Assembly: GCF_024347635.1 (NCBI RefSeq) | Contig: NZ_AP025510.1 | Coordinates: 930,001 to 994,000, forward strand | Length of the DNA: 64,000 nt | Origin: Vibrio tasmaniensis | GTDB taxonomy: Bacteria > Pseudomonadota > Gammaproteobacteria > Enterobacterales > Vibrionaceae | Direction: 5' to 3' | Shown: positions 40,489-49,442 of the stretch, one piece after another | How the letters are laid out: each line of letters begins with the position of its first letter | Position numbering within the stretch: position 1 is the stretch's first letter | Position numbers and translations under genes: made by a program | The notes under the pieces: model-generated | What the model was told of the DNA's origin: nothing | What the model saw: only the letters and a program-made list of their open reading frames with translations | The model's database searches: none

Positions 40489-42759
40489 ATGAGCTATCTT
40501 GCGTTAGCGCGAAAATGGCGACCAACCAAATTTAAAGAAGTGGTTGGTCAAGCCCATGTTTTAACAGCATTAGAGAATGCCCTTAGCCAAAATAGGTTGC
40601 ATCACGCTTACCTATTCAGCGGTACTAGAGGTGTCGGTAAAACGACCATCGGCCGTTTGTTTGCTAAGGGACTCAACTGTGAAACAGGCATTACTGCAAC
40701 CCCTTGTGGTGAGTGTGCAACCTGTAAAGAGATCGATGAAGGTCGTTTTGTTGACCTGCTCGAGATCGATGCTGCCTCACGTACTAAGGTAGAAGATACC
40801 CGCGAGCTTCTGGACAATGTTCAGTACAAGCCTGCACGTGGTCGCTTCAAGGTTTACCTAATCGATGAAGTACACATGCTGTCTAGGCACAGCTTTAACG
40901 CGCTTCTAAAGACCTTAGAAGAGCCGCCTGAGTATGTGAAGTTCTTGCTCGCAACGACGGATCCACAAAAGCTTCCTGTGACTATATTGTCGCGTTGTCT
41001 GCAATTCCATCTTAAGCCGATTAGCGTTGATAATATCCACGAGCAACTCGATCATATTCTTGAACAAGAAAATGTGACGTCTGAATCTCGTGCGCTTGGA
41101 ATGATTGCTCATGCCGCTGATGGCAGTATGCGTGACGCGCTGAGCCTAACAGACCAAGCTATCGCATTAGGTAATGGCAATGTAGTGACAGACACTGTTG
41201 CTCATATGCTTGGAACGTTGGATACAGACCAAGCGATTCATCTACTTGAAGCGATTAGCAGCAAACAGCCTCAGCAAGCGATGTCTTGTATTCAAGCTCT
41301 TGCTGAAAATGGTGTTGAGTGGGATGGATTGCTGAGTCAACTTGCGACTCAATTACACCGTTTGGCGATGTATCAAGCTCTGCCGTCTACTTTAGACAAG
41401 GCCCAGCCTGATGCTGAAAGGCTGGAACTGCTGAGCAAAGCGTTAAGCCCTCAAGACATCCAGCTCTACTACCAGATAGTGCTGAAAGGTCGTCAAGACT
41501 TGCCATTATCGCCAACCGCTCGTGTTGGTATTGAGATGGTGGTTCTGCGTATGCTGGCATTTAGACCTGCTGAGCAAACTGTTGCTACGGTAATCTCGAC
41601 TCAGTCGACAAGCCCAGCACCTGCTCTTGCTCCTTCTGCTCAGAATCAGAATCAGGTTCAGAGTGTTGCTCAGCCTGTGAATCAACCTGCGCCAGAGCCG
41701 AGACAGCCTGCACAGGTTCAACAGCCCGTTCCGATGCAACAACAGGCGCCTCAGCAGCAAGCTATACCGCAACAGCCGGTACAGCAGCAACCGCCGCAGA
41801 ATCAGAGCCAATATTCAGATTCGCAAGGTTACGCTGATCACTCAGGTAACCAAGGTTATCCAGAACAGGATTACCCGCACAGCCAGTATGATGCACCACC
41901 GGCTTATGATGAGCGTCCAAGCTACGGTGCAGAGCAGCCTCAGCAGCAACAAACGAATTATCAGAGCCAGAGTCCGGTTCAACAGCCAAGTACTGCACCT
42001 TCTGCTCCTACTGTTTCGCAAGAGCAACCAGCGCGCGCAACTTCGCCAGTGAGTGGTTTACGCCACCAATTGCGTTCTCAACGCAGGGGCGGGGCGGCAA
42101 CAGATAACAAAGGTTCGGCGCCAAAAAAGGCTAAAGCGACACCAGCTAAAACTTCAGTTCTTGATCGAGTTGCTCAGCAACACGGTGGTTCTGAGCGGGT
42201 GTCGCCAGCTTCTTTATCCGCCTCTTCTGCAGAAAAGGTAACCAATGATAATGAACCTTATCGCTGGAAACCGTCTAAACCTGTAGTGAAAGAGGTGAGC
42301 AAAGAGCTTACACCTACTCAGATCAAGCGTGCGTTAGAGCATATTAAGACACCAGAAATGGTCGATAAATTGCTTCAAGAGTCGATTGCTCAAGATGAAT
42401 GGTCCGCCACGATTCAAAAGCTAGAGACAGCCAAGCTTGTAGAACAGTTAGCATTGAACTCAGTGTTTGCTAAAAACGACACATCAATCACTTTAACGTT
42501 AAGAGCGAGCCAAGCTCACTTGAATACGGATCGCGCGCAGAGTGAGCTATTGCAGTCTCTCAATACTGTGCTTGGAGAAGAGTGTTATTTGAGTGTTGAA
42601 ATCGGCGATGGTGGAGAAACGCCACTAGAACTACGAGAAAGATTGTATCAAGGTAAGTTGAAAGACGCGTTTACCGCTTTGGAAAACGATGCCAACGTAC
42701 AGTTTATTGAAAGACGTTTTGCTGCAGAACTCGACAGAGACAGCGTTCGTCCTATCTAG
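40489..42759 (+). CDS. dnaX: DNA polymerase III tau (and gamma) subunit
   Basis: A 756-residue clamp-loader tau subunit. The AAA+ part has Walker A FSGTRGVGKTTIGR, the zinc cluster CETGITATPCGECATCKE, Walker B YLIDEVHMLS and the sensor-1 TTDPQKLPVTI segment. A long Gln/Pro-rich linker spans about 365-520, followed by the basic DnaB-binding part and the polymerase-alpha-binding C-terminal domain. A slippery heptamer at 42123-42129 would yield gamma of 548 residues by -1 frameshifting. The linker is longer than in E. coli (643 residues total). It is downstream of apt and upstream of ybaB-recR, the conserved order. Confidence 0.95.
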   Translation: MSYLALARKWRPTKFKEVVGQAHVLTALENALSQNRLHHAYLFSGTRGVGKTTIGRLFAKGLNCETGITATPCGECATCKEIDEGRFVDLLEIDAASRTKVEDTRELLDNVQYKPARGRFKVYLIDEVHMLSRHSFNALLKTLEEPPEYVKFLLATTDPQKLPVTILSRCLQFHLKPISVDNIHEQLDHILEQENVTSESRALGMIAHAADGSMRDALSLTDQAIALGNGNVVTDTVAHMLGTLDTDQAIHLLEAISSKQPQQAMSCIQALAENGVEWDGLLSQLATQLHRLAMYQALPSTLDKAQPDAERLELLSKALSPQDIQLYYQIVLKGRQDLPLSPTARVGIEMVVLRMLAFRPAEQTVATVISTQSTSPAPALAPSAQNQNQVQSVAQPVNQPAPEPRQPAQVQQPVPMQQQAPQQQAIPQQPVQQQPPQNQSQYSDSQGYADHSGNQGYPEQDYPHSQYDAPPAYDERPSYGAEQPQQQQTNYQSQSPVQQPSTAPSAPTVSQEQPARATSPVSGLRHQLRSQRRGGAATDNKGSAPKKAKATPAKTSVLDRVAQQHGGSERVSPASLSASSAEKVTNDNEPYRWKPSKPVVKEVSKELTPTQIKRALEHIKTPEMVDKLLQESIAQDEWSATIQKLETAKLVEQLALNSVFAKNDTSITLTLRASQAHLNTDRAQSELLQSLNTVLGEECYLSVEIGDGGETPLELRERLYQGKLKDAFTALENDANVQFIERRFAAELDRDSVRPI
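42109..42134 (+). other. dnaX programmed -1 frameshift site
   Basis: The heptamer A AAA AAG (42123-42129) is in the correct zero-frame phase. After a -1 slip the next codons are GGC and TAA (42132-42134), ending gamma at 548 residues. An AAAGG (42109-42113) lies nine bases upstream, as the stimulatory Shine-Dalgarno element does in E. coli. I see no strong hairpin directly downstream. Confidence 0.8.
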
Positions 42760-42911
42760 AACTTTTTCACGTTTAGTGACCTGCGTATCATCCCAGATAA
42801 GCAAATCTGAGAACTGAACATCGAGGGGTTGAATCACACTGTTTTAGCCCCCATTTAAGCACGTATAGCTTAATTAATTTTAATAAACCAATTAGACCAG
42901 AGAGTAATAAC

Positions 42912-43241
42912 ATGTTTGGTAAAGGCGGTATGGGCAACATGATGAAGCAAGCCCAGCAAATGCAAGAACGCATGCAAAAGCTTCAAGAAGAAATCGCTAA
43001 TATGGAAGTTACAGGTGAGTCAGGTGCTGGCCTTGTAAAAGTAACGATCACTGGTAGCCACAGCGTTCGCCGTGTTGATATCGATGAAAGCCTAATGGAA
43101 GACGATAAAGAGATGCTTGAAGATCTTATCGCAGCCGCTTTCAACGATGCAGCTCGTCGTGTTGAAGAAACTCAAAAAGAGAAAATGGCTGGCGTAACTG
43201 GTGGGATGCAACTTCCACCAGGTATGAAGATGCCTTTCTAA
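42912..43241 (+). CDS. ybaB: Nucleoid-associated protein YbaB/EbfC
   Basis: A 109-residue small DNA-binding protein starting [20 protein letters not shown]. The helical N-terminal part and the core [20 protein letters not shown] are typical, and the C-terminal tail ends [12 protein letters not shown]. EbfC-type proteins form tweezer-like dimers that bind DNA broadly. It sits between dnaX and recR, as in most gammaproteobacteria; the 152-bp gap to dnaX suggests a separate promoter as well. Confidence 0.96.
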   Translation: MFGKGGMGNMMKQAQQMQERMQKLQEEIANMEVTGESGAGLVKVTITGSHSVRRVDIDESLMEDDKEMLEDLIAAAFNDAARRVEETQKEKMAGVTGGMQLPPGMKMPF

Positions 43242-43319
43242 GTAACTTATTCTTAAAGGTTAATTCTAGTAGTGGTTTGTGTTGAACTGGCCAATGCTTG
43301 AAAATTAGAACGGTTAACT

Positions 43320-43919
43320 ATGCGTACCAGTCATATGCTGGAGCATTTGATGGAGGCCTTACGTTGTCTACCTGGGGTTGGCCCCAAGTCGGCACAGCGT
43401 ATGGCCTTTCATTTGTTACAGCGCGATAGAAAAGGCGGCCTGCAGTTGGCTGAAGCTCTTAGCCAAGCAATGACAGAAATTGGTCATTGTAATGAGTGCC
43501 GTACTTTTACTGAAGAAGAGACCTGCCACATTTGTACCAATCCTAAACGTCAGGATAACGGTCAAATTTGTGTAGTAGAAAGCCCAGCCGACATTGCAGC
43601 TATTGAAGCAACGGGTCAATATTCCGGTCGTTACTTTGTGTTGATGGGCCACCTTTCACCACTTGATGGTATTGGTCCAAGTGACATCGGTCTTGATGTC
43701 TTGGATTACCGCTTACGTCGTGGTGATATCACTGAAGTTATTTTAGCGACTAACCCGACAGTAGAAGGGGAAGCGACAGCACATTACATTGCTGAGCTAT
43801 GTAATGCCCATGAAGTGAACGCTAGTCGTATCGCCCATGGTGTTCCTGTAGGTGGTGAGCTAGAGCTGGTGGATGGCACCACGCTTTCGCACTCGTTACT
43901 CGGTCGTCATAAGATCTAA
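43320..43919 (+). CDS. recR: Recombination mediator RecR
   Basis: A 199-residue RecFOR-pathway protein that helps load RecA at single-strand gaps. It shows the helix-hairpin-helix [20 protein letters not shown], a four-cysteine zinc finger ([16 protein letters not shown]), the Toprim domain [15 protein letters not shown] and the C-terminal Walker-like region. Length equals the usual RecR within a few residues. The last gene of this cluster, followed by a bidirectional terminator shared with aqpZ. Confidence 0.96.
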
Positions 43920-43956
43920 AAAAGCCGCTTGGTGAACCATCACCAAGCGGCTTTTT
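43918..43956. terminator. Bidirectional terminator between recR and aqpZ
   Basis: An 11-bp perfect stem (43924-43934 with 43941-43951), with A-run before and T5 after. Confidence 0.9.
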
Positions 43957-44014
43957 CTTCTTTTGTGATAAAGCTTTGTTCTTGAACGTGTCTATTCTAA
44001 AACCTTTCAAACGA

Positions 44015-44704
44015 TTAATCAGAGCCGCGCACGGCTTTGTAAATCGCAGCCCCAATCACGGCACCAATAATCGGTGCAATCCAGAACAGCCATAATTGCG
44101 AAACAGCCCAATCACCGACAAACACAGCTACACCGGTACTTCGAGCCGGGTTCACAGAAGTGTTAGTCACCGGAATACTGATAAGGTGAATCAAGGTCAA
44201 GCAAAGCCCAATTGCGATAGGTGCAAACCCAGCCGGTGCTTTCGAATCAGTCGCACCCATGATCACGAACAGGAACACCATGGTCATGACCACTTCACAG
44301 ACCAGAGCCGCAGTGAGCGAGTAACCGCCCGGCGAGTGTTCACCGTAACCATTGGAAGCAAAGCCAGATGCCGCGGCGTCAAAGCCAGCTTGGCCTGAAG
44401 CAATCACAAATAACACGCCACCTGCGATAATACCGCCAATCACTTGGGCAATAATATAAGGTGCGACATCTTTGGCATCAAAGCGGCCTCCGCTCCAAAG
44501 TCCGATAGTGACCGCTGGATTAAGGTGGCAACCGGATATATGACCAATAGCGAAAGCCATGGTGAGTACGGTTAAACCGAAAGCGAGAGAAACCCCGAGT
44601 AGACCAATTCCCACATCAGGGAAAGCCGCGGCTAAGACAGCACTACCACAACCACCTAACACCAACCAAAACGTACCAAACATTTCTGCAATATACCTAT
44701 TCAT
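44015..44704 (-). CDS. aqpZ: Aquaporin Z
   Basis: A 229-residue water channel of the MIP family with six membrane spans and two half-helices. Both NPA motifs are present (HLNPAVTIG and VNPARSTG). The selectivity filter residues expected for a strict water pore (Phe, His, Thr, Arg) fit the segments [21 protein letters not shown] and NPARS. It should give rapid osmotic water flow rather than glycerol uptake. Monocistronic and convergent with recR. Confidence 0.95.
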   Translation of the reverse strand: MNRYIAEMFGTFWLVLGGCGSAVLAAAFPDVGIGLLGVSLAFGLTVLTMAFAIGHISGCHLNPAVTIGLWSGGRFDAKDVAPYIIAQVIGGIIAGGVLFVIASGQAGFDAAASGFASNGYGEHSPGGYSLTAALVCEVVMTMVFLFVIMGATDSKAPAGFAPIAIGLCLTLIHLISIPVTNTSVNPARSTGVAVFVGDWAVSQLWLFWIAPIIGAVIGAAIYKAVRGSD

Positions 44705-44962
44705 AACGATCCTTATTAATCTTTACCAGTATCAATAAGATAGTTTAGATTTATCAAAGTTGTGAAATATTAGGCATATGGGGAAAAGAAAGGGAGTGTT
44801 TGTGTAGCAAGTCGCCCTACGGAGATTGCTGTGATTTTTAAACGAAATGCCATAACTGTTTAACGACAAACTCCAGAAACTGACTAAAGTGCGATCTATT
44901 GTGTTGTTCAATAAATAAAACTGGTTGAAGATATTATTAATTCTTATTGGAGCCTGCGATTC

Positions 44963-45187
44963 ATGAAAAAGTTAGCGATTTTAGTAGTAACGACATTATT
45001 ACTCACTGCATGCGGAGGTGGTGACGGCGGTGGCGGTAGCGCTGCCACTAGCGGTGGTTCTAGCGCTCAGAAACTGAATACGGACATAGGCGTAAGTGAT
45101 GCCGATATTCAAACATTGAAAGGCTACAAATTCCTATCCGTTGATGGTAAAGGATTTGAGTCTCCAAGCAATTTTAAAACGAAGTAG
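44963..45187 (+). CDS. Small glycine-rich lipoprotein
   Basis: A 74-residue protein with a signal peptide and lipobox LLTAC (Cys17), followed by a Gly/Ser-rich linker (GGGDGGGGS) and about 35 further residues (IGVSDADIQTLKGYKFLSVD). Gly at +2 predicts the outer membrane. I recognise no family. It starts ATG with a GGAG-containing leader (TTGGAGCC), and an exported protein gene follows 13 bp downstream, so they form a pair. The A+T-rich composition differs from flanking core genes. Confidence 0.7.
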   Translation: MKKLAILVVTTLLLTACGGGDGGGGSAATSGGSSAQKLNTDIGVSDADIQTLKGYKFLSVDGKGFESPSNFKTK

Positions 45188-45200
45188 TAGGAGTCAAGTT

Positions 45201-46607
45201 TTGAAGAAATTATCTATAGGTATTATCCTTGCCACTCTTGGTACTTCTGTCTATGCGTCGCCAAATCTAGAAGGTTATTTTCAAGCTCGTGAATTGGTAA
45301 ATTATGCGGCAGGAAGTCTACAAAAAGCAAAAGTAGACTTTATAGCTCTAGACTATGCTGTAGCTAAATTGCCTGCAGCTGCACAAGCTCAACTGGTTCC
45401 TTTTAATACTGTATTGGGGGAATTCTCGACAAACAGTTCCGTAAGCAGTAGTGACGCGACTGCTTTGCTCAGCCGAGTTAACTCTAAAGCCTTATCTGGT
45501 CAATATGTTTGCCGCATCAATAGCAATGGTACTGTTCTGGCATATAGTGCGGAGAACGGAGAACAGTGTGCAGCGGACAAGTATGAAAAGGCTTCATTAG
45601 CACTAGCGAAGAAAGGCGATGAACTGCGATTCTTCCGTTCATACAGTCAAGGTTATTTCCAAACCTTAACCTATAAGGTTGATGCAACCTCTAGTGATGA
45701 AACAGTTCGTTTAGGCTACTTTAATAAACATGGTGGAAAATGGATTGGTGAAGCGGTTAAGGTAGTAAAAGGTAAGGCGCAAATCAATAGTACGGATGTT
45801 GACACTTACGATGTCATCGCTTACCGAGATTACAATATCTCATCATCGAAAGGTGTTTCTCCGAACACATCAATTAGCTTTACTGAACAACCGTTTTTTA
45901 TCACAGATGAAGTCACAGATCTCGACTCTACCGGTAAATCTGTCCATATAACGAAGACTAAATTTTCAAGTCTTCACCAGTTTGATGGCCCTTACCGTGG
46001 AAGGCATATTGATTCGAAAGGTTGGTTTAATTGGTTTAACCAAGATTACGTAGGTCAATACGAAATTGGAGGTAAAAAAGTTTACGCCGTTTCGGACACA
46101 CAAAATTTAGTCGTCAAAAAAGACTTTAGTGGTGCGGTAGATAGCTGGACTCGCGTTGATGTCGACAAAGCTGATCAAGGTAGTGGTGCAGGTGACTGGA
46201 CTATGTATATGTTTAACAATACAAACAATTTGATAGGTGAAAGCCCAACTTATTGTCAAATCAAAGCGATAGCAGAAGGTAAGCCAGTAGTTCAACTTTT
46301 ATCATCAACAGGCGTTATGACGCACCCACCAATTACAAACTGTGACCAAGTTGATCCTGGCCATACAAAGAAAGTGATTGCATCATTTAAAGACGGGAAT
46401 AACAAAACAGTTTCTGTTACTTCTCCTAAGCTAAAAGCAAGCGCTCAACATATTATGGCGCTTGGGCCTATTGTTGATCAAGGACAGAAGGCTAAATTCA
46501 CAGTGAAAGATGCTAGAGATTTATTGTCATCGACTCGCTATAAAGCGGCCTTAGCGGAGATGACACCACAATTTTCATCTTCAAAACCGCATGATATTTT
46601 AAAGTAG
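45201..46607 (+). CDS. Exported protein of unknown function
   Basis: A 468-residue secreted protein. The start is set at TTG 45201 because AGGAG lies seven bases upstream and the product then begins MKKLSIGIILATLGTSVYAS, a clean signal peptide cut after VYA; an ATG at 45141 inside the lipoprotein gene would mask this. The mature part is helical at its start, then mixed with beta-rich segments, and has four cysteines in two near pairs (about 116/133 and 347/370), suggesting disulfides. No known motif was recognised. It is paired with the small lipoprotein gene and ends at a terminator. Confidence 0.7.
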   Translation: MKKLSIGIILATLGTSVYASPNLEGYFQARELVNYAAGSLQKAKVDFIALDYAVAKLPAAAQAQLVPFNTVLGEFSTNSSVSSSDATALLSRVNSKALSGQYVCRINSNGTVLAYSAENGEQCAADKYEKASLALAKKGDELRFFRSYSQGYFQTLTYKVDATSSDETVRLGYFNKHGGKWIGEAVKVVKGKAQINSTDVDTYDVIAYRDYNISSSKGVSPNTSISFTEQPFFITDEVTDLDSTGKSVHITKTKFSSLHQFDGPYRGRHIDSKGWFNWFNQDYVGQYEIGGKKVYAVSDTQNLVVKKDFSGAVDSWTRVDVDKADQGSGAGDWTMYMFNNTNNLIGESPTYCQIKAIAEGKPVVQLLSSTGVMTHPPITNCDQVDPGHTKKVIASFKDGNNKTVSVTSPKLKASAQHIMALGPIVDQGQKAKFTVKDARDLLSSTRYKAALAEMTPQFSSSKPHDILK

Positions 46608-46628
46608 AATTTGCCTTTGATTAATTGG

Positions 46629-46656
46629 AAGCACCTTTTATAAGGTGCTTTTTTTG
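46629..46656 (+). terminator. Terminator of the lipoprotein/exported protein pair
   Basis: AAGCACCTT and AAGGTGCTT arms around TTAT, followed by a T-run. Confidence 0.88.
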
Positions 46657-46747
46657 TACATATTAAATAACTTCACTTAGGTAAATTTCATTTTTAGGAT
46701 AGAATCGCTCCCTTTTCTTTCCCTTTGATTCTATTTAAGGTCCAATT

Positions 46748-46999
46748 ATGGAATGCCGTCTTCATTGTGGTGCTTGTTGTACCGCACCTAGTATTACATC
46801 TTCATTCCCCCTTCATCCTCATGGAAAGAAGTCTGGTGAGCGTTGCAAGCAGCTTACGGTTGATAACTTATGTAAATTATTTGGTAAAAAAGAGAGGCCT
46901 CAGGTCTGCTTCGACTTTAAAGCAGAAAGCTGGGTGTGTGGGACGACGACAAGTGAAGCAATTCAAATACTCACTGACTTAGAAAGTTCGACCGCATAG
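46748..46999 (+). CDS. YkgJ family cysteine-cluster protein
   Basis: An 83-residue protein starting MECRLHCGACCTAPSITSSF, with the CxxxCxxCC motif of the YkgJ/UPF0153 family, which is thought to bind zinc or an Fe-S centre. Further cysteines lie in GERCKQL, NLCKLF, QVCFDF and WVCGTT. Function not established. An AAGG ribosome site precedes the ATG. It is about 90 bp upstream of YcgN, another cysteine-cluster protein of related type. Confidence 0.88.
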   Translation: MECRLHCGACCTAPSITSSFPLHPHGKKSGERCKQLTVDNLCKLFGKKERPQVCFDFKAESWVCGTTTSEAIQILTDLESSTA

Positions 47000-47089
47000 T
47001 GAAAGAGAGTCAGCTTGATTTTATCCTTGAACTTATATTCGGCTAGCGGTATAACACGCACCCCAGTAAAAAGAGTAAGAAGTAATCCT

Positions 47090-47527
47090 ATGACGATTCC
47101 ATTTTGGCAAGAAAAGACACTAGAGCAAATGACCGAGAACGAGTGGGAATCACTGTGTGACGGTTGTGGTAAGTGTTGCCTACATAAACTTATGGATGAA
47201 GATAGCGATGAAGTTTACTACACCAATGTGGCGTGTAGCTGGTTAAACGACAAAACATGTTCGTGTAAAGATTACCCGAACCGATTCACTTCAGGTGAAG
47301 AGTGTTTGAAGCTGACTCGTGACAAGATTCATGAATTCCATTGGCTACCAGACACTTGTGCTTACCGACTGTTATCAGAATCCAAGCAGATTCCTGAGTG
47401 GCACCCATTGATTACAGGGTCTAAATCAGAAATGCACGCTGCTGGTGAAAGCGTTCGTAACAAAGTGGTCTACGAAATCGATGTTGTCGATTGGGAAGAC
47501 CACATCTTGAACCATCCAAATCGCTAA
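47090..47527 (+). CDS. ycgN: YcgN family (UPF0260) cysteine-cluster protein
   Basis: A 145-residue protein. The ATG at 47090 gives [20 protein letters not shown], the YcgN start; the longer frame to 47015 is unlike the family. The cluster [13 protein letters not shown] is followed by [17 protein letters not shown] and the later EECLKLT and DTCAYRLL cysteines. Such proteins probably bind a metal or Fe-S centre; their role is unknown. In E. coli ycgN lies near minCDE-ycgL; here it is about 38 kb away from them. Confidence 0.92.
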   Translation: MTIPFWQEKTLEQMTENEWESLCDGCGKCCLHKLMDEDSDEVYYTNVACSWLNDKTCSCKDYPNRFTSGEECLKLTRDKIHEFHWLPDTCAYRLLSESKQIPEWHPLITGSKSEMHAAGESVRNKVVYEIDVVDWEDHILNHPNR

Positions 47528-47533
47528 GTATTA

Positions 47534-47561
47534 TAAAACAGTCGCTCTTGAGCGGCTGTTT
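47534..47561 (+). terminator. Terminator after ycgN
   Basis: AAAACAGTCGC and GCGGCTGTTTT with one wobble pair and loop TCTTGA. Confidence 0.75.
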
Positions 47562-47619
47562 TGCTATTTGGCGTCGCCTAAATTTAAAACTTACTTAATT
47601 CTTTAACTTAAAGGCTTAA

Positions 47620-47643
47620 AACAAAAAACGCCCCGTAGGGCGC
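47620..47643 (-). terminator. Terminator of the alkaline phosphatase gene
   Basis: On the minus strand GCGCCC-TAC-GGGGCG is followed by TTTTTTGTTTT. Confidence 0.8.
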
Positions 47644-47671
47644 TAAGTCAAACGAGTAAAAAAGATTCAGG

Positions 47672-49249
47672 CTAGTTTACTTGTTGTTTAATGTACTCAC
47701 CCAGTTCTGAGTGGTGCATGATTTTCGAAACTGGCAATATCTTTTCAGCAGGGCCCCAAGCAAACACGTTCACTGGTGTGTGAGTATGTGTACCTGTACC
47801 CCAAACGATGTTTTGACTTGTTGCTTGTTCACGGGCAAGTAAATTACCGCGGTCGTTATATGGGAAGAATGCATCGAAATCGTTGATAGCAGGCACTTCT
47901 TCTGCCGACAAGTATTTGTGTTGAGCCAATCGGTATGGGTTCGGTTTACTGGCTAATACGTTTTTCGCTTGTTCAGCTGTAATAGGGAACTCACTATTCT
48001 TGTTGACGATCTCAGCCAGTTTTTCAGGTGTCTGCAGCGCCTTATCCAACTTCTGAAATTCGCTGATCATGCCGTAGTAGCTTTGCTTCTGATTGTATAG
48101 GCCATCAAGAATATCGAATGCGCCAAAGTTAAAATTGGGTGCATATTCGCGATCGGCGAAGGCTTCGCCAGAACGTTTCTGTGGTTTTGGTAGGTCGTTA
48201 GAAGAGTAGCTGAAACCGAAAGATCCTGTTTCGTGGTCTGCAGTTACAATTACGATCGTATCTTCACGATCTTTTGCCCATTCATATACCGTTTGGATCG
48301 CTTCATCAAACTTGAGCAGTTCATGCAGCATCGTGCCTGCATCGTTACTGTGTCCCGCCCAGTCGATTTGGCCACCCTCGACCATTAGGAAAAAGCCGTC
48401 TTCATCTTTGGATAGGATGTTGAGCGCTTTTTGTGTCATCTCTTTCAGGCTTGGCTGAGTTCGTTCGCCACTTTTTTTCTTATTGCTGTAAGCGATACCA
48501 TCATCCATGCCTGAGTAGGCGAATAGGCCAAGTAGTTTATCGCCCTTAGCATCGTCTAGCATGTTGCGATTAAACGCCAGCTGGTAGCCGTCTTTCTCTG
48601 CTTCAGTCAGCAGGTTACGGTCGTCTTTACGTTTTGATTTTAGGTAAACATCACCTTGAGTCAGTTTTTCAAGTTGCTTATAGGTTTCACCTTTGTCGTT
48701 GGTCGATTTAGGGATCCAATGACGTAGCCCTCCCGAAAGCATTACATCAACACCAGTTTCTAGCATGTCGTTAGCAATTTGGTTTTCTAGCGAACGGTGA
48801 GGTTGGTGCGCAGCAAATGCAGCAGGCGTGGCGTGAGTTAAGCGCGTATCGGACACGAGTCCTGTTGCTTTACCTGCCTTTTTAGCTTTCTCTAGAACCG
48901 TCTCAACATGATTGCCCTGGGAATCAATGCCAATCACTTCTGAACCACTGTAGATACCCGTTGCAAGCATGGTGGCTGAACAAGCAGAATCCACTACAAT
49001 TGCATCTTCTGGGTGAGTCAGGGATGAACCAATAACCCCTTCTTGAGCAAGTTGATAAATGGCCGTTTTGTTCCCTTTATAGATGGAATTTGGCGCTTGG
49101 TTTGCGTAGGTTTCCAATAAGCCAACTTGCTGAGGTCCCATGCCGTCGCCGATCATCAGAATGACATTTTTGATTTCTGCTGAAAGTACGTTGAATGAGA
49201 GTGTAGAGGTTACCACCGCGGTAACAATTGGTTTCATAAAGTGCTTCAT
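47672..49249 (-). CDS. phoA: Alkaline phosphatase, Vibrio secreted type
   Basis: A 525-residue exported metalloenzyme. The signal peptide is residues 1-24 (cut after VLSA). Metal- and active-site features are visible: Asp35 in LMIGDGMG, nucleophile Ser88 in VVDSACSATMLATG, the VEGGQIDWAGHSND zinc-ligand segment, TADHETGSFG, and GTGTHTHTPVNVFAWGP with the last histidine ligand. It is longer than E. coli PhoA and resembles the cold-active Vibrio phosphatase (VAP) with large surface inserts. It releases phosphate from organic esters in the periplasm. No convincing Pho box was found upstream. Confidence 0.92.
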   Translation of the reverse strand: MKHFMKPIVTAVVTSTLSFNVLSAEIKNVILMIGDGMGPQQVGLLETYANQAPNSIYKGNKTAIYQLAQEGVIGSSLTHPEDAIVVDSACSATMLATGIYSGSEVIGIDSQGNHVETVLEKAKKAGKATGLVSDTRLTHATPAAFAAHQPHRSLENQIANDMLETGVDVMLSGGLRHWIPKSTNDKGETYKQLEKLTQGDVYLKSKRKDDRNLLTEAEKDGYQLAFNRNMLDDAKGDKLLGLFAYSGMDDGIAYSNKKKSGERTQPSLKEMTQKALNILSKDEDGFFLMVEGGQIDWAGHSNDAGTMLHELLKFDEAIQTVYEWAKDREDTIVIVTADHETGSFGFSYSSNDLPKPQKRSGEAFADREYAPNFNFGAFDILDGLYNQKQSYYGMISEFQKLDKALQTPEKLAEIVNKNSEFPITAEQAKNVLASKPNPYRLAQHKYLSAEEVPAINDFDAFFPYNDRGNLLAREQATSQNIVWGTGTHTHTPVNVFAWGPAEKILPVSKIMHHSELGEYIKQQVN

Positions 49250-49365
49250 TAGTTATCCCTTTTTATATAAGCAGGGTGATTAGAACACCGATTTGTGTCA
49301 AAGTCGTTTCATATTTGTTTCATCAATATGAAATTGAGCAATAACTCAAGTTTTTAGAAAAGCAT

Positions 49366-49395
49366 AAAAAAAGGCTCACATTTCTGTGAGCCTTT
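49366..49395 (-). terminator. Terminator of the BCCT transporter gene
   Basis: On the minus strand GGCTCACA-GAAA-TGTGAGCC is followed by seven T. Confidence 0.87.
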
Positions 49396-49442
49396 GTCGT
49401 ATTTAGGAGGGTCCAAATCAATGGACTGTGTCATGGCTAATG

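Noticed and set aside
49307-49326. Possible Pho box before the alkaline phosphatase gene
   Set aside because: The minus strand has GATGAAA-CAAA-TATGAAA with suitable period, but the half-sites share too little with CTGTCAT.
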